Shown: piece after piece, positions 29,979-36,391 of the stretch
Position numbering within the stretch: the first letter of the stretch is position 1
Layout of the letters: each line of letters begins with the position of its first letter
DNA from: CAYJPV01 sp964396055
GTDB lineage: Bacteria; Acidobacteriota; Vicinamibacteria; Vicinamibacterales; JAKQTR01
Length of the DNA: 36,391 bases
Reading direction: 5' to 3'
Assembly (NCBI GenBank): GCA_964396055.1
Contig: CAYNDV010000032.1
Coordinates: forward strand, 1 to 36,391
Notes under the pieces: model-generated
Databases searched by the model: none
Told to the model about the DNA's origin: nothing
The model's input: only the letters and a program-made list of their open reading frames with translations
Program-made: the position numbers and the translations under genes

Positions 29979-31148
29979 CTACGGGCCGTCGCCGGCCCCC
30001 GTCTTCACGACAATCGCATCACTCACGCGCCGCGGCCCGGTGGGGTCGGAGGGGTGGTTCACCACCGCGCCATTCACCACCATCGTCGTCGATCCCCCGC
30101 CGTCGAGATTGAGCGCGTGGTAGAGCTTCAGGCCGAGGGCCAGCCGCTGCAGTTCCTCGAACGTCAGGCCGACGCTCACCTGCGGGTTGCGCCCGTCGAC
30201 GGTCACGAGCCAGATGACGCCGTTCCTGCTGGTGCCGATCATCGTGCGCGGATGGCGCTCGAGGGCGAAGCCCTCGCGCAGTTGCTCCTCGCCCCAGTCC
30301 GTGATGACCCGCCCCTTGTGCAGCAGCAGGCCGGCACCGCCGATCACGTCGTCGGCTTCCACCCAGCTTTCGGGCAGCGTGCCGAAGGCGGACTGGAAGC
30401 TGGTGTCCAGCGTCACCTCCTGCCCGACCGCGAGCGCCTCGAGCGACGTAGGCAGCACGGTGCCGCCGAAGGACAACACGGCGCCGCCCTGGGGAATCGG
30501 CGTGTGTCCGGCGTCCACGCGCCGGCCGGTGACCCGCAACGGAGTGCCTGCGAGCTGCCACTCCACGCCGGCGGCCGCGGTATCACTGTCGGGCCCGAAG
30601 CGTGGCGTGTAGAGCATCAGTCTGCCGCGGACGCGGGTGGTGTCGACGCCGTCGATCGCCACAGCGTGCGTGTCGTCGCCCGTGCTGAAGCGCAGGGTGA
30701 CGCCCGCCGTGACCCGATCGAACAGGAGCCGGACGGGCCGGCCCGGCGTCCGGACGATGCCGACGGCGCCGCGCATCAGGCCGCCGTCGCTGACGAACTC
30801 GTTGCCGACCTCGAGCACGCCGGCCGGATCGCCGTTGCGCACGACGAAGAAGCCGGCGTTGATGGCGGCCACGGCGCCGGCGCGCGCGGCCATGTCGGGA
30901 ACCGTTTCCAGCGCCATGACCCGGTCCTTCGCCAGCACGCTGGCGAGGCGGGCCTTCTGTGGATCGACGCGCAGCGCCTGGATCGCGACCGGGCCGGCCA
31001 CGCCGAGCGCGGCCGCGTCGGTCAACTGGAACAACTGGACGCCGTCGGCGACGCGCCGGGGCGCGCCCAGTTCGAGGCGCGTTTCGCGCGGGCACGCGGC
31101 TGCCCACACGGCAACCACGACGACGGCCACGCGCCCGCGGACATTCAC
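29979..31148 (-). CDS. Phosphodiester glycosidase (NAGPA-domain) lipoprotein
   Basis: This 389-residue exported protein has an N-terminus (VAVVVVAVWAAAC) with a hydrophobic run ending at Cys19, a plausible lipoprotein site. The NAGPA/DUF2233 domain is marked by AAINAGFFVVRNGDPAG, IGGAGLLLHKGRVI, HPRTMIGTSRNGVIWLVTVDGR, and the C-terminal hallmark LNLDGGGSTTMVVNGAVVNHPSD. Family members remove GlcNAc from phosphodiester-linked acceptors; bacterial substrates are mostly unknown. GTG 31148 is chosen because the hydrophobic leader begins there and GATAAT ends 6 nt before it. An ATG at 31144 is in another frame. It precedes the SIS-domain gene by 80 bp. Confidence 0.9.
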   Translation of the reverse strand: MNVRGRVAVVVVAVWAAACPRETRLELGAPRRVADGVQLFQLTDAAALGVAGPVAIQALRVDPQKARLASVLAKDRVMALETVPDMAARAGAVAAINAGFFVVRNGDPAGVLEVGNEFVSDGGLMRGAVGIVRTPGRPVRLLFDRVTAGVTLRFSTGDDTHAVAIDGVDTTRVRGRLMLYTPRFGPDSDTAAAGVEWQLAGTPLRVTGRRVDAGHTPIPQGGAVLSFGGTVLPTSLEALAVGQEVTLDTSFQSAFGTLPESWVEADDVIGGAGLLLHKGRVITDWGEEQLREGFALERHPRTMIGTSRNGVIWLVTVDGRNPQVSVGLTFEELQRLALGLKLYHALNLDGGGSTTMVVNGAVVNHPSDPTGPRRVSDAIVVKTGAGDGP

Positions 31149-31154
31149 AGGGAC

Positions 31155-31160
31155 ATTATC
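31155..31160 (-). promoter_or_regulatory. -10-like hexamer for the NAGPA-type gene, leaderless geometry
   Basis: GATAAT on the minus strand ends 6 nt before GTG 31148. GGGAG lies farther upstream at a distance too large for an SD. The geometry matches that at higB, where the start codon is also GTG. Confidence 0.45.
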
Positions 31161-31203
31161 TCCCGGGCGGGCAGGCGCACGACCGGGCGGTCACCGGCGC
31201 CGG

Positions 31204-33147
31204 TCACCGCGCGCGGTCCGCCAGTTTCGCCAGGAGCGCGCCGAACTCGGGTTGGGCGTGCAGTGCCCTGAAGATCGGCTCGATGGTGATGTTCCAGCCC
31301 GGGAACCCGGGCGGGGCCTCGGTGAGCACCCGGCTGAGCAGCGAGACCGCCTCCGTATGGCGGCCGCGCACCGTGGCGGCCATCGCCGCGCCCATCGCCG
31401 CTTCCAGCAGCCTCCCGCCGCCGGCCAGTTGCGCGATTGAGCGATCCGCCTGCTCGAGTTCGGCTTCGGCGTCGGTCCTGCCTCCGGCCGCCAGGCGGCA
31501 GGCGGCGAGGCCGACATGCGACCGGGCGTGCCCCGGCACGAGCCGCAGCGCATGGCCGAACGCGGCCACGGCGTCGTCGGGACGCCGCAGGGCCAGCAGG
31601 GCGAAGCCTCGGCCGTCGTGGGCGTTCATCAGGAACTCGGTGCGGTACAGGCTGGTGGGCGCGCCGGTGTCCACCTCGCGCTCGAACTCGGCCACGGCGT
31701 CGTCGGCGTGACCCTGGGCCAGCCGCACGAGGCCCAGCAGCCAGTGGAGGCCGATGGCGGGATAACGCGCGGATCGGCCGGCCTGCTGGTCCTGCAGCGG
31801 CACGCCCTGCCGCAGGACCTCCGCGGCCCTCGCCATGTCGTTGCGCGCGATGTGGACCATCGCGATCTCGAAGTAGGCGTACGCGATGTCCGCGTAGATC
31901 GCGAGGGCCCGCCGCAGCGCGTCCTCACGTTCGCTGCCCCAGGCCGCATGGCCGAGGCGGAACAGATGGCGCCAGTCGTGCGGATCGAGGGCGACGGCGC
32001 GCCTCGCCGACGCGACGGCCTCGGCGAGGCGCCCCGCGCTGACCAGCAGGAACGCGAGTGTGGCGTGGCCCTCGGACATCGTGTCGTCGAGATCGACGGC
32101 CCGGCGCGCGTGTCCGATGGCTTCCGAGAGGCGCCCGGCGTCGGCCTGGTTGCGGGCGCGTGTCGATTCGTAGAGCAGGAAGTGGGCGTTGGCCAGGCCC
32201 GCGTACGCGATGGCGTACCGCGGATCGAGCTGCACGGCCCGCTCGAACCCCTGGATGGCGACCAACATCTCGCCGGGATCCAGCGTGTCCAGCTTCACCC
32301 GCGCTTCGGATGCGCACCGGAACGCCTCGAGGTTCGAGGTCTCACGGGCACCCATCCGCACCGACCGTCCGTAGGCATGCTCGACGCCCAGGGCAGACGA
32401 GAACTGCCGGACGATCCGGTCCTGCATCTCGAAGACGTCCTCGAGGCGGCCGTCCACCTTGGCGTCGGCCATGGTGGCGCCTGAGGCCACGTCCACGAGG
32501 CGCGCGGTGATACGCACGCGGTCCCCGGCGCGCTGGTAGCTGCCCACCACCGCCAGCGACACGCCGAGGTCCCTGGCCACCGCCGTCAGGCTGCCGTCCG
32601 TCCGCCTGACGGCCTCCGACACGCGCACCCGGTCCACCACCCTGAGCACGCGAAAGGCCGTCAGGTCGTTCGTGACGGTTTCGGCGATGCCGGTGGCCAG
32701 CCAGGCCAGGTCGGGATCCGCGCTCAAGTTGGCGAAATCCAGCACGGCCACCGACCGGACCGCGCCCGCGTCGCCCGGCAGCGAGCCATCGACGAACGCC
32801 GGCCGCTCACCGCCGTCGGCCGGCAGCGACTCCACGTCCGCAATGAAGCGGTATCCCCGGCGGGCCACGGTCTGGATGTACTGCGGCGCGGACGGATCGT
32901 CGCCCAGCGCCTGGCGGAGGTCCGAAATCGCCTGCGTGACGGCGTTGTCGGTGACCGCCACGTCAGGCCAGATGCTCTGCAGCAGTTCGTCCTTGCTGAC
33001 GAGCATCGACGGGCGCGTCACGAAGTGCAGCAGAACATCCACGAGCTTCGGCGTGAGGGCGAGCGGCACGCCGTCCCGCAGCAGGCGATACGAGGATCGT
33101 TCGATGACGAAGGGGCCGAACCGGAACCGTCCGGCGCTGGTGGACAT
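31204..33147 (-). CDS. Winged-helix regulator with TolB/FlgO-like and TPR domains
   Basis: This 647-residue protein has an OmpR/CadC-type winged helix at about residues 8-105 (FRFGPFVIERSSYRLLRDG, LTPKLVDVLLHFV, SKDELLQSIWPDVAVTDNAV, ARRGYRFIADV). Next comes an adenylate-cyclase-associated/FlgO-like segment (SVAVLDFANLSADPDLAWLA to about 250), then at least six TPR-like helix pairs (for example YAIAYAGLANAHFLLYEST and EGHATLAFLLVSAGRLAEAV). No membrane helix separates the parts, unlike CadC, so the whole protein may be cytoplasmic. TPRs would sense a protein partner. TATGAT on the minus strand (33157-33162) ends 9 nt before ATG 33147, implying a leader of two or three bases. Target genes are unknown. 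Confidence 0.9.
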   Translation of the reverse strand: MSTSAGRFRFGPFVIERSSYRLLRDGVPLALTPKLVDVLLHFVTRPSMLVSKDELLQSIWPDVAVTDNAVTQAISDLRQALGDDPSAPQYIQTVARRGYRFIADVESLPADGGERPAFVDGSLPGDAGAVRSVAVLDFANLSADPDLAWLATGIAETVTNDLTAFRVLRVVDRVRVSEAVRRTDGSLTAVARDLGVSLAVVGSYQRAGDRVRITARLVDVASGATMADAKVDGRLEDVFEMQDRIVRQFSSALGVEHAYGRSVRMGARETSNLEAFRCASEARVKLDTLDPGEMLVAIQGFERAVQLDPRYAIAYAGLANAHFLLYESTRARNQADAGRLSEAIGHARRAVDLDDTMSEGHATLAFLLVSAGRLAEAVASARRAVALDPHDWRHLFRLGHAAWGSEREDALRRALAIYADIAYAYFEIAMVHIARNDMARAAEVLRQGVPLQDQQAGRSARYPAIGLHWLLGLVRLAQGHADDAVAEFEREVDTGAPTSLYRTEFLMNAHDGRGFALLALRRPDDAVAAFGHALRLVPGHARSHVGLAACRLAAGGRTDAEAELEQADRSIAQLAGGGRLLEAAMGAAMAATVRGRHTEAVSLLSRVLTEAPPGFPGWNITIEPIFRALHAQPEFGALLAKLADRAR

Positions 33148-33156
33148 CCGGGGCGG

Positions 33157-33165
33157 ATCATACTA
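33157..33165 (-). promoter_or_regulatory. Overlapping -10-like hexamers for the winged-helix/TPR gene
   Basis: TATGAT (33157-33162) and TAGTAT (33160-33165) overlap on the minus strand, 9 and 12 nt from ATG 33147. Either gives an extremely short leader without SD. The heptamer array begins about 9 bp upstream. Confidence 0.35.
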
Positions 33166-33173
33166 GGGGCCAG

Positions 33174-33243
33174 GGCTAGAGGCTAGAGGCTAGAGGCTAG
33201 AGGCTAGAGGCTGGAGGCTGGAGGCTGGAGGCTGGAGGCTAGG
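33174..33243. repeat. Ten-copy heptamer array (GGCTAGA/GGCTGGA)
   Basis: Ten contiguous 7-bp units: five GGCTAGA, then four GGCTGGA, then GGCTAGG. The block of A-type followed by the block of G-type units suggests expansion of variants. The stop codon TAG of the HEAT/cyclophilin gene (33239-33241 read as CTA) lies inside the last unit. The same unit, reverse-complemented, forms the array at 13899. Confidence 0.95.
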
Positions 33244-35323
33244 GCGTGATCGGTTCCACCTTCACCATCACGTCACCCTCCAGGATCGCGTCGACGACGT
33301 CCATGCCTGAGACCACCTCGGCCACGACCGTGTAGTCGTGGTCGAGGCGCGGGTTGTCGATGAGGTTGACGAAGACCTGGGCGTCTCCCGTGTCGTGGCC
33401 GCGGGTCGAGATGCCCACCGTGCCGCGGTCGTGGGACCGGCGGCCGAACTCGTCGCGCATGAAGGGCCCGTCGCCCACGAACTCATCGGCACCCGGGCTG
33501 CCGCCCTGGATGATGAAATTCGGGAGGATGCGGTGCCAGGTGAGGCCGTCGTAGTAGCCGCGCGCGGCCAGGTGCGCCACGCGCCAGGCGGCCAGCGGCG
33601 CGTCGTCGACGAGCAGCCGGATCTCGAACGTGCGACCGCCCGCCATCGTCACGCGCAGGCGCCGGGGTGCCGCCGCCAGTGCTGCGAGCGGCGGCGGCGG
33701 CTGAGACACGATCCGGGTGGTCGTGGCCGCGTGGGGCGTGCCTGTCCACGCGGTGAGCGTGTCCGCGGCCTTCGCCGCGATCTGCGGATCGGGGTCGGCG
33801 AGGAACGGCTGGAGCGACGGCGCCAGGGCCGCGCCGCCGACGGCGGCGAGACGCGCCAGGACGGCGAGGCGGGGATCCCGCGACGTGTCGCGCCGCTCGG
33901 CGGTGATGCGCTCCAGCGCCGACAGCAGCGCCGCAGCCGCGTCCGCCCGGCGAGGCGTGGCGTCCAGCGCCGCCGCGGCCGCCATCACGACCGGGTAGGC
34001 TGGGGATCGCAGCGCCGCGAGGAACACGTCGTCGGCCTCGTGCTTGCGCACCTGCGCAAGGCCTTCGATCGCGGCCCGTGCGACGTTGGCCTGCGGATCA
34101 GCGGCGAGGGCGCCGAGCACCGCCGCGTCGCCGACCGCGGCCGCCGCGCGGGCCGCGTACATGCGCAGGTGCCACTCGGCGCTCGCCGCCGCCGGGGCGA
34201 TGAGCGGCCGCGCGGCCTCCGGAGCCCGGCGGGCGAGGGCCACGAGGGCGTGCGCGCGACGGTGCCACGTGCCGGGCACCCTCGACGAATCGCCGCGCGG
34301 CCGCGCGAGCGCCGCCAACGCCTCGGTGGCCTTGTTGTCACCGGGACACACCGTCGCGAGCTGGTCGAGCGCGAGCAGAACCACGTGCGGGTTCCCGTCG
34401 CCGATCGCCGCCAGTTGTGCGCCGCAGCCAGCCGCCCTTTCGAGGCGGCCATGCACGCGCAGTGCCTCGTACCGGACGACCGGCGACAGGTCGGCCAGCG
34501 CCGCCTCGATCAGCGCCTGGCGCAGCGCCGCCGGGGCGGCGGGCAGGCCGAGCCCGGCGATCGCCGCGCGCCGCACCTCGACGTCATGATCGATGGCCAG
34601 CCGCGCGTACGTCTCGTCGACGGCGCCCGCCGCGTTCATGGCGAGCAGGGCCACGCGCCTCACGCGATCTTCTTCAGCGCCGCCACGTGCCCGGCTGGTG
34701 CCGAGCGCGGCGCGCCGCAGGGTCGCGATGGTCAGCGGCGCGGCGGCAAATGACGAGCCGCGGGAACGGCGGATGAGGCTCTCGAGGCCGCGCACGGCAT
34801 GCAGCCTCAGGGCCACCGGAGAGAACTCGCTGTCGAGTTCGCGGACGATCACGCGTTCCACCGGCACGCGGGCGTCGGGCGTGGCGTACGACAGGCGGCC
34901 CAGGGCCTCGCACAGGGCCCCGCGCACGGCGGGGTCCCGCTCGAGATCGAGACGGGCCAGCAGGGCCGACGTCGCGGTCGCGGCGGTGTCGCCCGCCGCC
35001 GCCTGCGCGAGGGCATTGGCGGCTTCGGTCCGGACGCCTGCGTCGCGGTCACCGAGTACCGTGATGATGTCGGGCACGAACTCGGTGCGTTCAAGCCGAC
35101 CGAGCGCGCGCACAGCCTGCCGCACGACCGACGGCGACGGATGGCCGAGTGCGCGCACCAGCGGGCCCGCCTCCGCGCGTGTGACCGGCCGCGCGTCCTC
35201 GACGACGAGCAGGGCGTAGCGGAGGTCTGCGTCGCCCGCCGGAGGCGCGGCGGCCCCCTGCGCGGCGACAGCGGCGGGCGTGAAGAGAACGACCAGGCCG
35301 GCGGCGAGAAGGCGGCTGAGCAT
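33239..35323 (-). CDS. HEAT-repeat protein fused to a cyclophilin-type peptidyl-prolyl isomerase
   Basis: This is a 694-residue exported protein. A signal peptide (RLLAAGLVVLFTPAAVAAQ) precedes roughly 500 residues of Ala-rich HEAT-type repeats (for example VRQAVRALGRLERTEFVPDI, VRTEAANALAQAA). The C-terminal 150 residues are a cyclophilin: TWHRILPNFIIQGGSP keeps the catalytic Arg, Phe and Gln; FVNLIDNPRLDHDYTVVAEVVSGMDVVDAI is the rest of the fold. It probably assists folding or assembly of exported proteins, with HEAT repeats as a binding scaffold. GGGAG stands about 9 nt before ATG 35323. The same frame is open upstream to 36139 but only as a shadow of the next gene. The stop is inside a heptamer array. 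Confidence 0.92.
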   Translation of the reverse strand: MLSRLLAAGLVVLFTPAAVAAQGAAAPPAGDADLRYALLVVEDARPVTRAEAGPLVRALGHPSPSVVRQAVRALGRLERTEFVPDIITVLGDRDAGVRTEAANALAQAAAGDTAATATSALLARLDLERDPAVRGALCEALGRLSYATPDARVPVERVIVRELDSEFSPVALRLHAVRGLESLIRRSRGSSFAAAPLTIATLRRAALGTSRARGGAEEDRVRRVALLAMNAAGAVDETYARLAIDHDVEVRRAAIAGLGLPAAPAALRQALIEAALADLSPVVRYEALRVHGRLERAAGCGAQLAAIGDGNPHVVLLALDQLATVCPGDNKATEALAALARPRGDSSRVPGTWHRRAHALVALARRAPEAARPLIAPAAASAEWHLRMYAARAAAAVGDAAVLGALAADPQANVARAAIEGLAQVRKHEADDVFLAALRSPAYPVVMAAAAALDATPRRADAAAALLSALERITAERRDTSRDPRLAVLARLAAVGGAALAPSLQPFLADPDPQIAAKAADTLTAWTGTPHAATTTRIVSQPPPPLAALAAAPRRLRVTMAGGRTFEIRLLVDDAPLAAWRVAHLAARGYYDGLTWHRILPNFIIQGGSPGADEFVGDGPFMRDEFGRRSHDRGTVGISTRGHDTGDAQVFVNLIDNPRLDHDYTVVAEVVSGMDVVDAILEGDVMVKVEPITP

Positions 35324-35335
35324 CGTGCAACTCCC

Positions 35336-35384
35336 AACGGCCTGATGGCCCGAACGGCCCAACGGCCTGACGGCCGAAGGGCCT
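35336..35384. repeat. Octamer-family repeats between two minus-strand genes
   Basis: Units of AACGGCCT, GATGGCCC, GAACGGCC, CAACGGCC and TGACGGCC follow each other with some length drift. Here only the AAC-type orientation is seen on the plus strand; no GTT-type arm. The stop codon of the upstream gene (CTA at 35383-35385) closes the array. Confidence 0.75.
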
Positions 35385-36391
35385 ACCTCAGCACCAGATG
35401 TCCCATCCCGTACGCCTTGTCGTCGCCCGCCAGCGTGGTGACGAACACGGTATCGAACCCCTGGCGCGTGGCCGCCTCCGGGAGGTCGGCCTTGTAGGTG
35501 GCCAACCCGGGTGACCGGCGGTGCTGGGGGATCGGGCCGAAGTCCAGGTGCGCCACCTTCCGGAACTGCCTGAGGAAGATGACGCGGTAGGTGTCGTTCG
35601 AGTCGAACGACACCTCGATGGTCCGCCGGCCGGGCGCGCCGTCTGCGCGGAGCACGATCGGCTCGGACGGCATCTGGATCACGCCGGGCGCGTCCAGGGG
35701 GGTCCCGTCGGGTTTGGATTCGGCCACCTCTGCCAGGGCCCGGCCTGCGGCCCCGTACCGGTAGCGCGGATAGTCGATGAGGTGGTCGAAGCGGCCGAGG
35801 TTCATCGCCGCGATCGCCTCGAGGCGGGCGCCGCTCAACAGGCGGGGCGAGCGGACGACGAGGCGCAGCGCGTCGTAGTACTGGCGCAACCCGGCGTCCT
35901 GCAACTGGTTGGTCGAGGTCTCCAGCGTGCGCCGGTACCCGGCCGGCAGCACGCGCCGGTAGTGCCCGGGCCGCCAGAACTCGTGGTAGGCCGCCGGCAG
36001 CCGCGCCAGCAGCGGGTCGGCGAGGGCGCACTCGTCCAGCAGGTGGGTGGACGGCCCGAAGTCGAGCCCCGTCGCGCCCATGAGCCCGCAGGTGTCGAGC
36101 ACGTTCCAGTCGCGGCCCGGCGTGCGTTTCACGACCCATTCGGGCTGGCGGAACGAATCGCGGTTGGCGTGCACGAGGCTGTTGCTCTTGAAGTAGAACA
36201 CCCGCTCGTCGACGATGCCGTTGTGCTTGGCCATGCGCTCGTCGAACCGGCTGTCGCTGGCAAGCGGCGGTCCGGCCGACGCGGCGCTGACGATCGCGAT
36301 GATGCCGGCGGCGGCGAGCCAGACGGCGTCGGGGGCTGGCTGAAGCCAGCCCCCACGAAGCCCGTGGGTGTCCGGCGTCAGACTGGCGGCG
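35383..36391 (-). CDS. GT-C membrane glycosyltransferase, C-terminal part (5' end outside window)
   Basis: The frame is open to the right edge with no ATG, GTG or TTG in frame between the edge and ATG 36234, so the start lies beyond the window. Near the edge a hydrophobic helix (VWLAAAGIIAIVSAASA) precedes a soluble tail of about 300 residues. The tail has segments I associate with arabinofuranosyltransferase-like GT-C enzymes: FYFKSNSLV, LDTCGLMGATGLDFGPST, ADPLLARLPA, WRPGHYRRVLPAGY, QYYDALRLVVRSPRLLSGARL and MNLGRFDHL. The hydrophobic helix would be the last membrane segment. The family assignment is from memory of such motifs and is less certain than others. A strong palindrome lies inside the frame just before the helix. 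Confidence 0.68.
   Translation of the reverse strand, partial: AASLTPDTHGLRGGWLQPAPDAVWLAAAGIIAIVSAASAGPPLASDSRFDERMAKHNGIVDERVFYFKSNSLVHANRDSFRQPEWVVKRTPGRDWNVLDTCGLMGATGLDFGPSTHLLDECALADPLLARLPAAYHEFWRPGHYRRVLPAGYRRTLETSTNQLQDAGLRQYYDALRLVVRSPRLLSGARLEAIAAMNLGRFDHLIDYPRYRYGAAGRALAEVAESKPDGTPLDAPGVIQMPSEPIVLRADGAPGRRTIEVSFDSNDTYRVIFLRQFRKVAHLDFGPIPQHRRSPGLATYKADLPEAATRQGFDTVFVTTLAGDDKAYGMGHLVLR
36331..36368. repeat. REP-like double palindrome inside the GT-C reading frame
   Basis: GGGGGCTGGCT (36331-36341) and AGCCAGCCCCC (36344-36354) make a perfect 11-bp stem with a 2-nt loop. Immediately following, CCCACG (36352-36357) and CGTGGG (36363-36368) make a second 6-bp stem that shares bases with the first. 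Length, GC-rich perfect arms and paired hairpins resemble REP-type elements. It is read in frame as part of the glycosyltransferase gene. Confidence 0.75.

Noticed and set aside
33174..33243. Possible CRISPR array
   Set aside because: Units are 7 bp and directly contiguous without spacers, and no cas genes are present; it is a tandem repeat.
33239..36139. A 966-codon frame joining the HEAT/cyclophilin gene to upstream sequence
   Set aside because: The upstream part is an out-of-frame shadow of the GT-C gene. A clear signal peptide and SD put the start at 35323.

Overview
The window is 36.4 kb of compact, very GC-rich bacterial DNA with one 100-base run of N. The gene families point to an acidobacterium, probably of the Vicinamibacteria type. 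They include an Oar-like TonB-dependent receptor with an N-terminal carboxypeptidase-regulatory domain, a secreted DUF1800/DUF1501 pair, winged-helix/TPR regulators, a membrane-tethered HTH regulator and a UMF1-type MFS carrier. The taxonomic assignment is inference from gene content; no rRNA or marker tree is available here.

Layout. Positions 1-1849 hold the end of a histidine operon: a HisH-HisF single reading frame cut by the window edge, then hisA. Positions 1898-2474 (minus) hold a higBA toxin-antitoxin pair whose promoter and operator can be read directly. Then come a DUF4097 beta-repeat protein, an MFS carrier broken by the assembly gap (4772-4871), and a membrane-anchored HTH regulator (5149-6588). 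Positions 6639-13831 (minus) are a seven-gene efflux operon of YbhGFSR type: TetR, HlyD-like adaptor, ATPase, TolC-like protein, ATPase and two ABC-2 permeases. Its consensus-like promoter overlaps a double palindrome. A TIGR01777 epimerase-like protein and the E1 alpha/beta pair of a 2-oxoacid dehydrogenase follow.

Positions 16954-25405 (minus) carry a secreted block: a TonB-dependent receptor, then a tightly packed PIG-L deacetylase, DUF1800 and DUF1501 run. Beyond it are a FAD oxidoreductase diverging from a PIG-V-like GT-C glycosyltransferase, an AlkD-like DNA repair protein, a SIS-domain (NagB-II-like) sugar-phosphate enzyme, an NAGPA-domain phosphodiester glycosidase, a winged-helix/TPR regulator, a HEAT-repeat/cyclophilin fusion, and the C-terminal part of another GT-C glycosyltransferase that runs off the right edge.

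Two features recur across the window. First, many intergenic gaps are filled with tandem 7-bp or 8-bp repeats of several families: (GGCCRTTN)n, (GGCTAGA)n, (ACAGAAG)n, (GTGGGRC)n and (ATGCCCC)n. In three gaps the 8-bp family occurs as a GTT-type arm followed by its reverse complement, which would make large RNA hairpins. Stop codons of neighbouring genes often lie inside or at the edge of these arrays. Second, several genes have a -10-like hexamer ending 6-7 nt before the start codon and no Shine-Dalgarno sequence, which suggests leaderless transcription. A smaller set (DUF4097 protein, TonB receptor, HEAT/cyclophilin, one ATPase) has clear SD sites. I see no tRNA, rRNA, CRISPR array, transposase or phage gene.
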